A stretch of DNA of 64,000 bases from DATAPD01 sp036265385 (GTDB taxonomy: Bacteria; Acidobacteriota; Terriglobia; Terriglobales; Acidobacteriaceae): positions 186,001-250,000 of the forward strand of contig DATAPD010000020.1 in NCBI GenBank assembly GCA_036265385.1, in the 5' to 3' direction. A program made the position numbers and the translations under genes. The first letter of the stretch is position 1, and each line of letters begins with the position of its first letter. Shown here piece by piece: positions 43,147 through 51,388 of this stretch. Under the pieces are notes generated by a model that saw nothing but the letters and a program-made list of their open reading frames with translations, ran no database searches and was not told the origin of the DNA.

Positions 43147-43965
43147 CTACGCTCCGGGTTGCGCTCCTGCCGCAGGCTGCATGTTTCCTTCAAGCATAGT
43201 TAGAAGTTCATTTCGCAGATTCGGCCCACTAGCAATCAATCCACTAAGGAGCGTGCGACGATTATTGCATCTCAACGGACCATTCTCGAGAGTGCTTAGA
43301 AATCCTCCACCACTGACCACCAGGGCTGCCCCGGCCGCGACGTCCCATTCATTTTTAGGAACGAGCGTGAAGGTCACATCCGCAAGTCCGGCTGACACTC
43401 TCGCGAGCTTGTAGGCCACAGATCCCATGTTCTGAATTTTGAAACCAGTCTTTTCGAATGGTTTCCACTCGCCTCGCTTCACTTCACTTCTGCTGGCGAG
43501 AACAAGAGCTCCATCGAGACTTCTCCGCTCACTGGGATGCACGGGCTTTCCATCCAACTTCACTCCCGTATCCAAGGACCCCAGGAAAACTTCATCAGTG
43601 GCAGGGTTAAATATGCCTCCGCATACCGGCACACCATCTTCCACGAGTGCGACCGACACGCAGAATTCTGGGATACCCGCCACAAACTCCCGCGTGCCAT
43701 CGAGAGGATCCACGACCCACACGTGCCTCTTCTCGAGACGAGTCGGATCGTCGAGCGTCTCTTCAGAAAGCCAACCTTCCCCTGGACGTAGAAGATATTC
43801 CCGCAAAAGCGTGTCCACGGCGCGGTCTGCTTCAGTTACTGGATCGTGACCAATTTTGTATTCCGTCTCGATTGCGCCAGGTGTGAAGCGCGCAAAAACA
43901 GCGCGCGATGCTTCTAACGCGGAATGAATGCGATTGAGAATTTCTAGCTGTTGCGAACGATCCAT
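43147..43965 (-). CDS. cysQ: inositol-phosphatase-family enzyme, probable PAP phosphatase (CysQ-like)
   Basis: 272 residues with the complete metal-dependent phosphatase signature: DPVTEAD (41-47), SEE (67-69), DPLDGTREF (86-94) and NEWDVAAGAALV near 205-217. The T-R-E-F ending of the second motif is typical of CysQ-like 3'(2'),5'-bisphosphate nucleotidases, whereas inositol monophosphatases usually have DGTxNF. PAP is the inhibitory by-product of every PAPS-dependent sulfation, so an enzyme converting it to AMP fits beside Sat-CysC and three sulfotransferases. Inositol or fructose bisphosphate as substrate cannot be excluded. 15 bases separate it from the permease gene. Confidence 0.82.
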   Translation of the reverse strand: MDRSQQLEILNRIHSALEASRAVFARFTPGAIETEYKIGHDPVTEADRAVDTLLREYLLRPGEGWLSEETLDDPTRLEKRHVWVVDPLDGTREFVAGIPEFCVSVALVEDGVPVCGGIFNPATDEVFLGSLDTGVKLDGKPVHPSERRSLDGALVLASRSEVKRGEWKPFEKTGFKIQNMGSVAYKLARVSAGLADVTFTLVPKNEWDVAAGAALVVSGGGFLSTLENGPLRCNNRRTLLSGLIASGPNLRNELLTMLEGNMQPAAGAQPGA

Positions 43966-43980
43966 CTTCCACCTTAAGAA

Positions 43981-44751
43981 TTATGCCCACAACATCCGGG
44001 CACCAGTGACTAACAGGACAGTGCACAGGATTCTACGAAGCCACATCACAGGAACACGTGTGCTCAACTGCGTCCCAAGCAATCCACCTGGAATTGAGCC
44101 AATCAACAACGATCCTACAAGTGACAAGTCCACGTTCCCCGCTTTGAAGTGCAGCAGGCTGGTTGTACCGGTCAGGATGACTGCGTGCACTATATCGGTT
44201 CCCACCATCACCTTGGGGGGATAACTATAAAAAAGCAGGAGCAACATCATGATGATGCTGCCCGAACCTACCGAGGTCATGCCCACCAAAAAGCCGGCGA
44301 ACAACCCGATGAATGTCATCCCAACAAACGACTTCATCGTTGGAGGCCGGTTGGCAACGCGCTCCTCGATTTGTCCCTGGGAGAGCAGAAGAATTGGGAT
44401 GCATACCAGAAGCAGGCCAACAGCAGACTTGATGAAATCATTCACCCCTGCGCCATACACCGATCGCAAGTGCGTCAGGAAAGTAACTCCTGCATACGAA
44501 CCCGGTACACTGCCAAGCGCCATCGCAATGACAACTTTTCGCCGTACCGTCCCCTTGCGCAGATGGAGCCAGCTTGATCCGATCTTTGTTACGAAATTGA
44601 ACAAGGCATCGGAACCGACTGCCATGATGGCCGGAACATGCAGTCCGAAGATGAGAAGGGGCAGCAAAAGAACGCCGCCCCCAAGTCCGGTCATGCCTAT
44701 GAGGGTGCCGACCAGAAAGCCGATTAGGATTTTGCCGGCAATCAAAGGCAT
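43981..44751 (-). CDS. TauE/SafE-family membrane permease
   Basis: 256-residue membrane protein with about eight hydrophobic segments in two repeats, each opening with the family motif: GFLVGTLIGMTGLGGGVLLLP at the start and GFLVGMTSVGSGSIIMMLL in the second half. TauE/SafE proteins are proposed exporters or importers of sulfite, sulfoacetate and related sulfur anions. Its place between the CysQ-like enzyme and Sat-CysC suggests supply of sulfate or removal of sulfite linked to PAPS metabolism. Direction and substrate are not decided by sequence. 34 bases separate it from Sat-CysC, consistent with one operon. Confidence 0.85.
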   Translation of the reverse strand: MPLIAGKILIGFLVGTLIGMTGLGGGVLLLPLLIFGLHVPAIMAVGSDALFNFVTKIGSSWLHLRKGTVRRKVVIAMALGSVPGSYAGVTFLTHLRSVYGAGVNDFIKSAVGLLLVCIPILLLSQGQIEERVANRPPTMKSFVGMTFIGLFAGFLVGMTSVGSGSIIMMLLLLFYSYPPKVMVGTDIVHAVILTGTTSLLHFKAGNVDLSLVGSLLIGSIPGGLLGTQLSTRVPVMWLRRILCTVLLVTGARMLWA

Positions 44752-44785
44752 CTCAAAGGTCCTGTTTCCCCGCTCCTAGATCCTC

Positions 44786-46531
44786 TTACGAAGCATCTCC
44801 GTTAACTCCGATGAAACCTTGCTGCTCCAGATGCAAAATGATTTCCTGGGCTGCTTCTTCCGGAGACAAGTCTGCAGTATTGATGACGACTTCTGCCTTC
44901 GCGGGTGCCTCGTAAGGATCCGAAATTCCAGTGAATTCCTTCACGATTCCAGCTCTCGCCTTTGCGTACAGACCCTTGCGGTCCCGAACTTCACAAACAT
45001 CGATTGGGGTCGCCACATGGACCAGAACAAAGCCGCCATACGGTTCGACCATCTCTCGAACAGCCTTCCGGGTAGCCTCATAGGGAGCTATCGGAGCGCA
45101 GATCGCGATACCGCCGTTTTTTGTTATCTCCGACGCGACGTAGCCGATTCTTCGGATATTGATGTCACGGTGCTCTTTGGAAAAGCCAAGCTCGGAGGAA
45201 AGATGCTTTCGCACCAGGTCGCCGTCGAGAAGCGTGACGGGCCTTCCGCCCATCTCGAGGAACTTGGTAATTAAAGCATTCGCGATAGTTGATTTCCCCG
45301 ACCCAGATAATCCCGTGAAGAAGATCGTCACTCCCTGTTTATGCCGTGGTGGATAGCTGAGACGCAATTCCTTCACAACTTCTGGATAGGTGAACCAGGC
45401 AGGAATGTCGCGTCCTTCATTTAGCCGCTTCCGCAACTCCGTTCCCGAAATGTCGAGAACGCGTGCACCCTTTGGAACCTCGTCCGCGGGCACGTAACGA
45501 TCTTCGTCTTCCAGGTAAACCATCATCTGGAAGGGAACCATCGTTACACCCATTTCTGCTTCGTGTTTTTTGAAGAGCTCTTGTGCTTCGTAGGGACCAT
45601 AAAACGGCTTCCCGTCAGTATCTTTTCCCGGTCCTGCATGGTCCCGGCCCACAATGAAGTGGGAGCACCCATGGTTCTTACGGATCAACCCATGCCAGAT
45701 GGCCTCTCTCGGACCGCCCATTCTCATGGCCAGCGGCAACATCGACAGTTTCACTGTCCCTTGTGGATACTTCGGCAGAAGCAACTGGTAGCAACGCGTG
45801 CGGATGAAATAATCGACATCTCCCGGTTTTGTCATGCCAACCGAAGGATGGATCAACAAATTAGCTTCGACCTGTTTCGCGGCTCGCAACGTGAGTTCGA
45901 CGTGTGCCCGGTGCATAGGGTTGCGCGTCTGAAAAGCTACGATACGGCGCCAGCCTAACCGTGCAAAGTCGGCCCGAACCTCCGAAGGCGTCAGGCGGAG
46001 CGCCCGGAAATCGTAGTGGGAAGGCATTTGCAAGGCTTCAATCCGCCCGCCTACGTACCACGGATTGGATCGATTCATCGCATAATCGGCGCCCGGATGT
46101 GCGTTCGACGTTGAGTTAAAGACAGCTTTGGCTTCCGCTGCCCGATCGGGCTGCCAGACATCTTCGACGTGCAAGACCGCCAGCATGACCCCCTCCGGAT
46201 CACGTAGCGCTATTTTGCTGCTGCCAGGCTTTAATGTTTTTGCCAGGTCTTCTTTGACGTCCAGGGTGATCGGAATCGGCCATAACGTTCCATTGGCAAG
46301 CCGCATGTTATGGCATACGCCCTCGTAATCTGCCTGATTCATGAAGCCGCGAAGCGGAGAAAACCCACCGCTCATCAAAAGTTCCAGGTCGCAAACCTGA
46401 CGCCCAGTCAGATCCCACGATGCCCATTCTTTAGAGTGAGACTTTAATTCTGCAGCTTTATCTTCATTGACGATCAAGTTGATGAGTTCGTTTCCGTGGG
46501 GGGCAATTAAATGGCCGGTTGAAGCAGTCAA
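44786..46531 (-). CDS. sat/cysC: bifunctional ATP sulfurylase / APS kinase (PAPS synthetase)
   Basis: 581 residues. Residues about 1-390 are ATP sulfurylase with QTRNPMHRAH (201-210) and GRDHAGPGKD (295-304). Residues about 398-575 are APS kinase with Walker A GLSGSGKS (407-414), LLDGDLVRKHLS, DINIRRIGYVA and KGLYAKARAG. The fusion converts sulfate and ATP to APS and then to PAPS, the donor for sulfotransferases. PAPS can also feed sulfate assimilation, but no reductase gene (cysH/cysI) is present in this window. With three sulfotransferases nearby, a role in polymer sulfation is favoured. It is the first gene of the minus-strand set Sat-CysC, permease, CysQ-like, deacetylase. Confidence 0.95.
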   Translation of the reverse strand: MTASTGHLIAPHGNELINLIVNEDKAAELKSHSKEWASWDLTGRQVCDLELLMSGGFSPLRGFMNQADYEGVCHNMRLANGTLWPIPITLDVKEDLAKTLKPGSSKIALRDPEGVMLAVLHVEDVWQPDRAAEAKAVFNSTSNAHPGADYAMNRSNPWYVGGRIEALQMPSHYDFRALRLTPSEVRADFARLGWRRIVAFQTRNPMHRAHVELTLRAAKQVEANLLIHPSVGMTKPGDVDYFIRTRCYQLLLPKYPQGTVKLSMLPLAMRMGGPREAIWHGLIRKNHGCSHFIVGRDHAGPGKDTDGKPFYGPYEAQELFKKHEAEMGVTMVPFQMMVYLEDEDRYVPADEVPKGARVLDISGTELRKRLNEGRDIPAWFTYPEVVKELRLSYPPRHKQGVTIFFTGLSGSGKSTIANALITKFLEMGGRPVTLLDGDLVRKHLSSELGFSKEHRDINIRRIGYVASEITKNGGIAICAPIAPYEATRKAVREMVEPYGGFVLVHVATPIDVCEVRDRKGLYAKARAGIVKEFTGISDPYEAPAKAEVVINTADLSPEEAAQEIILHLEQQGFIGVNGDAS

Positions 46532-46688
46532 TTGGAACAGCCTCCGAGAGTATTAGATTGAATCTTCATTTTTCCGTGGGCCGCGGACATCCTGTTTAGT
46601 CCCGAGGAATACTCTGTTCGGAACCAGTCGGCCGCACAGTGATCAAGACGTGTATTACGAAACCTAAAGAAGCCAAACAAAAGCTGCC

Positions 46689-46704
46689 AGCAATTGTAAT
46701 GCCT
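46689..46704 (-). promoter_or_regulatory. sigma54 promoter candidate for the Sat-CysC set
   Basis: On the minus strand the sequence reads AGGCATTACAATTGCT: GG, ten bases, GC, with GGCA and TTGCT both agreeing with the consensus TGGCACG-N4-TTGCW. A transcript would begin near 46679, leaving a leader of about 150 bases before the Sat-CysC ATG, longer than at the other candidates. Confidence 0.35.
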
Positions 46705-46785
46705 CAGTGCGGCCCCGCGGTATCCGCTAAATCCCTCAGAAGTCTGGGTTTTATTTAAGTCCCGGACTCTGGTGCTGTGGATTCA

Positions 46786-46848
46786 TTCCTGAGGTGAAAA
46801 GATTTACACTTGCCGCCGCCAGACTCTCGCGTATTTTTCCTGAGGTGA
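46786..46848. repeat. 12-base direct repeat, 51 bases apart
   Basis: TTCCTGAGGTGA occurs at 46786-46797 and again at 46837-46848. The start-to-start distance is 51 bases, about five helical turns, so two bound proteins would lie on the same DNA face. It may be a regulatory site for the downstream deacetylase gene or chance. Confidence 0.4.
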
Positions 46849-46966
46849 TCGACTTAATACGTAGCCCAACGGAACTCTTCTCCCAAGTCAGCATTTGGTA
46901 AGGTTTATAGAAAGATTACGCGATATTGAAAAAGCTTTTTCGAATCTTTCTTAGGACTCAATCCCG

Positions 46967-47956
46967 ATGAGCAGGTTGTTCAAACAAGGTGTCGTTCAGA
47001 GTGGCGTTCTGCGTTGGATGGCGAAGGTTCGGTCAGGCGGCGTGGCGATCTTGATGTATCACTCCGTACTTGAGGATCCCAAAAGCGAAACCAACACGCT
47101 GGGGGGCATCATGCACTCGTCAGCCGTGTTCCGCGGGCAGATGGAAGTACTGGCGCGATATTTCAATCCTGTCACGCTCGACGATGCCTTGGCATTTGTC
47201 AAGGGAGCCAAGCATCTGAAGGGAAGACCCGTCGTCGTGACCTTTGACGATGGCTACTCCGACAACGAGAAAACCGCCATTCCAATCTTGAATTCTTTGG
47301 GTGTTCCGGCCACGTTTTACGTCGCAGTGGAGTCGGTTGATTCCCGAACTTTGCCTTGGCCAAGCCGTTTGCGTTTCGCATTCTATACAAGCCCCAAAAA
47401 GGGCTGGGAAGATGGCGGTGGTACGGAATACCTTATGTCCGACTTCGCTTCCCGGGATCGCGCGTTCTTGCGGGCGAGTGATGAGTGCTGTCAACTTGCC
47501 GGAATTTCGCAAGAACAGTACGTACAAAAAATAGAACAGGACTTGGATGCAGCTGTTCCCGCATCAAAAGGGAATCTGATGATGACTTGGGATGAGGTGC
47601 GTTCTGTTGCGAGGCAAGGTCACATCGTCGGTTCGCACACTATGACGCATCCCAACATGGCTTATATCGCGCCCACCGAAGCCGACCGCGAACTCCGCCA
47701 ATCGAAAGCAAGGCTCGATGAAGAATTATCAGCTTCCACCATTCACTTTTCCTATCCGTGTCCCGCGATGTCGCCGCACTGGACGGCAGAAACAATTAAG
47801 CAATCCCGTGAATGCGGCTACGCCACCGCGGTCACAACCACCCCGGGTCTTGCGCACCGAAGCGATGATCCGCTCAGTCTCAAGCGCGTACGACCGTCAA
47901 AAACTGTGGAAGGCTTGCGTTGGAACTTGGAAGCTGCTTTTGCTGGCGTGGCCTAG
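46967..47956 (+). CDS. polysaccharide deacetylase (NodB/CE4-type), second copy
   Basis: 329 residues with CE4 motifs: VAILMYHSV, VVVTFDDGYSDN (90-100, metal-binding Asp), VGSHTMTHPNM (metal-binding His pair) and HFSYPCPAMS. About 40 residues between the first and second metal motifs form an insertion (KKGWEDGGGTEYL), as in exosortase-locus deacetylases. No signal peptide is evident. It probably removes N-acetyl groups from an amino sugar of the polymer or its lipid-linked precursor. The motif after SYP carries a cysteine (SYPCPA) where most family members have SYPxG, so the active groove may differ. It stands alone, facing the phosphatase gene. Confidence 0.87.
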   Translation: MSRLFKQGVVQSGVLRWMAKVRSGGVAILMYHSVLEDPKSETNTLGGIMHSSAVFRGQMEVLARYFNPVTLDDALAFVKGAKHLKGRPVVVTFDDGYSDNEKTAIPILNSLGVPATFYVAVESVDSRTLPWPSRLRFAFYTSPKKGWEDGGGTEYLMSDFASRDRAFLRASDECCQLAGISQEQYVQKIEQDLDAAVPASKGNLMMTWDEVRSVARQGHIVGSHTMTHPNMAYIAPTEADRELRQSKARLDEELSASTIHFSYPCPAMSPHWTAETIKQSRECGYATAVTTTPGLAHRSDDPLSLKRVRPSKTVEGLRWNLEAAFAGVA

Positions 47957-47979
47957 AAATCTCGAACTCAATCTGATGG

Positions 47980-48630
47980 CTACTTCGACGGCGTAAGGCT
48001 TGCCAGCAGCCGTTTCACACTGACCTCGAGGGCGCGACAACAAGCTTTGGTGCTGGCCTCGTCGCCAAAATATGGATCAGGAATTTCGCGGTTTTTCCAA
48101 GGCGGGTCGCAATACGCACTCAGCATGAAGATTCGGTCCGCTGCTTCGGGATATTGCGCCAGTAGTTCTGCCCAGTTCTGATAATCCATCGCTAGAATTG
48201 CATCTGCGCTGTGAACCATCTCCTGGGTCAGGAGTTTGGCTGCGTGATTCGACAACGACAAACCTTGCGCTTCGGCCGCTGCCTGCGCCCATGGATGTGC
48301 TGCCGTTCCATTCGCAGCGTGTAGACCCGCCGACTGAAGCTGAATGTCTGAGCGCCCGAGTTCTCCTAAAGTGCGAACGGCGATCGCTTCGGACATAGCG
48401 CTGCGCATGATGTTTCCAAAACAAACGAATACGAGTGAGCGAGCGCTGTTGGGGACTTTTCTATGCTGTCGCCGAACGCACGCCATATCAAGCAGTGTCA
48501 TCTTCAAGAAGATTCGTCCAGCTTTAGGTCCGAGCCGTTGATAAATTCGACGCTCTTTGAGCATGCGAACTGGGACCGCTCGCCGCAGCAAACCCTTTGC
48601 AGTGCTCACACCCGATGAGATGATTCCCAT
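47980..48630 (-). CDS. low-molecular-weight protein tyrosine phosphatase (Wzb-like)
   Basis: 216 residues from the chosen ATG. Longer reading to 48846 is possible but adds an unconserved lead that overlaps the PilZ gene, and a later ATG at 48567 is another option. The catalytic loop is VCFGNIMRSAMSEA with nucleophile C70 and R76 (C-x5-R-S). The usual second cysteine (GNxCRS) is replaced by methionine. The general-acid loop DPYFG is near the C-terminus. About 60 residues precede the domain, more than in Wzb. It probably dephosphorylates the tyrosine kinase of the polysaccharide operon, 31 kb away. The start is uncertain. Confidence 0.78.
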   Translation of the reverse strand: MGIISSGVSTAKGLLRRAVPVRMLKERRIYQRLGPKAGRIFLKMTLLDMACVRRQHRKVPNSARSLVFVCFGNIMRSAMSEAIAVRTLGELGRSDIQLQSAGLHAANGTAAHPWAQAAAEAQGLSLSNHAAKLLTQEMVHSADAILAMDYQNWAELLAQYPEAADRIFMLSAYCDPPWKNREIPDPYFGDEASTKACCRALEVSVKRLLASLTPSK

Positions 48631-48791
48631 GCTTTCAGAAACGGCACTTTTCTGCCCAGATCCAATTCTAACTGTTCGTCCGAACCGCTCGTCTTGCGCC
48701 ACGTTCGAATTGAAGTCTACGGCAGGGTGGGTGTCACTGCTGAGGCACGTGGAGCCTGATGTCGGGAGGTGAGAACGAAGGGACGCAGCGG

Positions 48792-49121
48792 CTATCCGTT
48801 TCCCGCAACCATGGACGACGCTGCCAAATCGATATCCCAAATGCATTGCTCAAGCGGGAGTCGTTTCAAGCCGACCTCACCCTGTTGGTCTGAGCCCATT
48901 TTTCCGAACCAGACGATTTGGAATTGGGCGCGATACGGCCCATATTGGACATCGAGAATTTCCCCAGCTTTCAACTTCGATTGCACACCTTCCAGAATGG
49001 CGCCGTCTTCGCTCACATTTTTCACTCGGGCAACCTCCGAGAATGGTCGTGACAGGCTATCTACACCCCAAATCCGTATAGGCAACTCAACGGGAATTCT
49101 CGGTTCTGCGCGGCGATCCAT
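48792..49121 (-). CDS. PilZ-domain protein (second)
   Basis: 109 residues forming one PilZ domain with a canonical c-di-GMP signature: R4-A-E-P-R8 at the N-terminus and N35-V-S-E-D-G40, matching (D/N)xSxxG exactly. It ends after a WFGKMGSDQQGEVGLKRLP strand pair. Unlike the PilZ protein at 4.1 kb, both motifs are complete, so c-di-GMP binding is more secure here. It lies upstream of the tyrosine phosphatase in the same direction. A shared transcript linking c-di-GMP to phosphatase level is possible. Confidence 0.85.
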   Translation of the reverse strand: MDRRAEPRIPVELPIRIWGVDSLSRPFSEVARVKNVSEDGAILEGVQSKLKAGEILDVQYGPYRAQFQIVWFGKMGSDQQGEVGLKRLPLEQCIWDIDLAASSMVAGNG

Positions 49122-49251
49122 GCGACCTCTCTTGAGCCGCGAAGATCGTAGAACGATTGTGGCTCCAGCAGAAGATCACAGGCGTTACTCGCATGTGGTA
49201 CCGGAAGTCACTGCGATGAAGGTTGCCGAGCGCGAAAAAAGTGCGGTTTTG

Positions 49252-49473
49252 TTAGTTCATTGAACAGGAACCCGGCCCACGAGGGTCTCCACATGATCCG
49301 CAAGGACCAGTCGACGGCGCGGCACCCGAACTTTTCGCCGACACCGCGAAAACGGATAGTTTGGGCGCAAGTTTCTTACTCTGGCACTTGGGGCATTCTG
49401 CTTTTTGACTTCCGTACACAAGTGCCTCGAACTCGTGATTACATTCTTTACACGTATACTCAAAGATAGGCAT
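49252..49473 (-). CDS. FmdB-type zinc-ribbon protein
   Basis: 73 residues from the ATG. It begins MPIFEYTCKECNHEFEALV with a second pair CPKCQSKKL, giving the two Cys-x2-Cys knuckles of FmdB/CxxC_CxxC_SSSS regulatory zinc ribbons. The tail is rich in Ser/Gly/Pro and ends CGSCGDPRGPGSCSM, with extra cysteines. The family is widespread and poorly characterised. The gene stands alone between the PilZ gene and the divergent hydrolase gene. Confidence 0.85.
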   Translation of the reverse strand: MPIFEYTCKECNHEFEALVYGSQKAECPKCQSKKLAPKLSVFAVSAKSSGAAPSTGPCGSCGDPRGPGSCSMN

Positions 49474-49523
49474 CAAAACTCCGGAATCGTTAACGACGCT
49501 CTTCTATTAAAAATCAACGCCCA

Positions 49524-50516
49524 GTGACTTCGCAATCGGATTTGGAAATTCCTGAGTTTCGTCCTCGTCGCTTTCTTCGCGGCGGCCACAGACAGACATT
49601 AGGTTCCTTTTTTTCTCCTTCGCCTTTCACTCTCCCGTCTTCCGAAAAACGTTTGATCGAAGTTCAACCGGGCATACCTGTACTTTGCCATTGCCATTGG
49701 CAAGAGAATCGCTCCGCTGCGATGACCCTCATCATCGTCCATGGCTTGGAGGGTTCAAGCGATTCCGGGTATGTCATCGGAACGACTCACAAGGCGCTGG
49801 CCGTGGGAATGAACGTTGTCCGGATGAATCAGAGAAATTGTGGCGGCACCGATCACATTGCTCCGACGCTTTATAACTCGAGTCTTTCTGGCGATGTTGT
49901 AACCGTTTCTCGTCACGTCATTGAAAGTGATGGTGTGAAGGCAGTGGCTCTGGTCGGTTTCTCGATGGGCGGCAACCTGGTCCTTAAAGCGGCAGGGGAG
50001 TGGGCAAAAAATCCTCCACCAGAGTTGCGTGCAGTGGCCGCTGTCTGTCCAGCGCTCGATCTTGCCGCGTCCGCTGATGCGCTTCATGAACCCGCGAATC
50101 GATTGTATGAGTGGTATTTCCTCTGGAGGCTGGGTGCGCGTCTTCGAAAAAAAGCTGCACTTTTCCCAGCGCACTTCGACCCGCGCCGACTGCATGGAGT
50201 TCGCACACTCCGCCAATTTGATGATCGGATCACTGCCTTTTATTGCGGGTTCAGCGGCGCGGACGACTACTATGCTCGTGCTGCTGCCTCGAATGTGATT
50301 CAACAGATCTCCTTACCCACTCTGATCCTGCATGCGGCGAATGATCCTTTCATTCGGATTACTCCGGAAAGTCGTGCCAAAATCGCTTCTAATCCGCACA
50401 TTACCTTTTTCGAAACCGCGGACGGCGGACACTGTTCGTTTATCGGCGAAGGCGATCAAGCACGCTGGGCTGAAACGCAGGTCGTCAACTTCATACGAGG
50501 CTTCGCGGATTTGTAG
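49524..50516 (+). CDS. YheT-like alpha/beta hydrolase
   Basis: 330 residues, GTG start. The alpha/beta-hydrolase pattern is complete: oxyanion region IIVHGLEGSSDSGY, nucleophile elbow GFSMGG with S147, acid region LHAANDPFIR and catalytic histidine in ADGGHCSFIG. The segment RRFLRGGHRQTLGSFF near the start is typical of the COG0429/YheT branch. These are esterase-like hydrolases of unknown natural substrate. It is cytoplasmic and leads into the TPM, nucleotidyltransferase and LemA genes, with 63 bases between it and TPM. Confidence 0.88.
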   Translation: MTSQSDLEIPEFRPRRFLRGGHRQTLGSFFSPSPFTLPSSEKRLIEVQPGIPVLCHCHWQENRSAAMTLIIVHGLEGSSDSGYVIGTTHKALAVGMNVVRMNQRNCGGTDHIAPTLYNSSLSGDVVTVSRHVIESDGVKAVALVGFSMGGNLVLKAAGEWAKNPPPELRAVAAVCPALDLAASADALHEPANRLYEWYFLWRLGARLRKKAALFPAHFDPRRLHGVRTLRQFDDRITAFYCGFSGADDYYARAAASNVIQQISLPTLILHAANDPFIRITPESRAKIASNPHITFFETADGGHCSFIGEGDQARWAETQVVNFIRGFADL

Positions 50517-50579
50517 CCTTGCGCATCTTCGAGCCGGTGGGAACCGGGCACAGTCATCTCTTGTACAATCGAGCGCGCG

Positions 50580-51374
50580 ATGAAACTGTTGTCGCGACAT
50601 TTCGCACTCATCATCGTGCTGTCTGTCACGGTGACTGCGTTTGCGGCTCCCGCTTGGCAACAACGTCCCACGGGCTACGTAAACGACTTGGCCGGCGTAC
50701 TCAGCCCTTCGACCATCTCTCAACTCGAAAATATCTGTCAGCAAGTCGACCAACACGGGCGAACGCAGATTGCAGTTGTCACGGTTCGCTCACTCGAAGG
50801 ACAAGACATTGAAAGTTATGCCGTCCAGCTCTTCAAGCAATGGGGCATCGGATACAAGGGAACCGACCGTGGTGTTCTCATACTCATGGCGGTGCAAGAC
50901 CGACGCTACCGCACTGAAGTGGGCTATGGTCTTGAACCGATTCTTCCGGACGGCAAGGTCGGCGGCTTTTGGCGCGAAGCCGTTCCAAACCTTCGAGCCG
51001 GCGATTACAGCGCCGCGATCTTGCTGGTCACAACCAGGATTGCAGACGTCATCGCGCAAGATTCCGGCTTTCAGATTTCAACAGATCGTACGAACCTTCA
51101 GCCGGTCCAGTCCCAACCCGAAAGCCATTCCGGTGCAGGCATCATCTGGTTGATTCTTCTCCTGGTGATTATCCTTTTCACGCCACTGGGCCGGGGCCTT
51201 CTATACGCTCTCCTGCTCAGTTCGGGATTTTCACGATCCGGTGGTGGCGGCTATGGTGGTGGCGGGTACAGTGGCGGCGGATGGGGTGGGGGCGGTTTTG
51301 GCTCCGGTGGCGGCGGCTTTGGTGGTTTTGGTGGCGGTTCTTCCGGTGGTGGCGGCGCAAGTGGTAGCTGGTAG
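50580..51374 (+). CDS. TPM-domain membrane protein (YgcG-like)
   Basis: 264 residues. A signal peptide ends near VTAFAAPAW. The TPM domain (about 31-155) has GYVNDLAGVLSP, TQIAVVTVRSLEGQDIESYA, IGYKGTDRGVLILMAVQDRRYRTEVGYGLEPILPDG. One membrane helix (about 183-205) is followed by a glycine/serine-rich tail ending SSGGGGASGSW. This topology places the TPM domain outside the cytoplasmic membrane. TPM proteins are regularly paired with LemA, found here 785 bases downstream; the pair is thought to act in envelope maintenance. The nucleotidyltransferase gene lies between them. Confidence 0.88.
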   Translation: MKLLSRHFALIIVLSVTVTAFAAPAWQQRPTGYVNDLAGVLSPSTISQLENICQQVDQHGRTQIAVVTVRSLEGQDIESYAVQLFKQWGIGYKGTDRGVLILMAVQDRRYRTEVGYGLEPILPDGKVGGFWREAVPNLRAGDYSAAILLVTTRIADVIAQDSGFQISTDRTNLQPVQSQPESHSGAGIIWLILLLVIILFTPLGRGLLYALLLSSGFSRSGGGGYGGGGYSGGGWGGGGFGSGGGGFGGFGGGSSGGGGASGSW

Positions 51375-51388
51375 CAACGGAGACTTAG

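Larger units (their letters stand above)
46532..46966. other. 435-base divergent intergenic region
   Basis: No gene is visible between Sat-CysC (minus) and the deacetylase (plus). It contains a sigma54-like motif on the minus strand (46689-46704), a 12-base direct repeat (46786-46797 and 46837-46848), and a 14-base palindrome GAAAAAGCTTTTTC (46928-46941) close to the deacetylase start. No clear housekeeping promoter was singled out. Confidence 0.65.

Noticed and set aside
48631..48846. N-terminal extension of the tyrosine phosphatase
   Set aside because: The stretch is unconserved in character and overlaps the PilZ gene; a start at 48630 or later is more likely.
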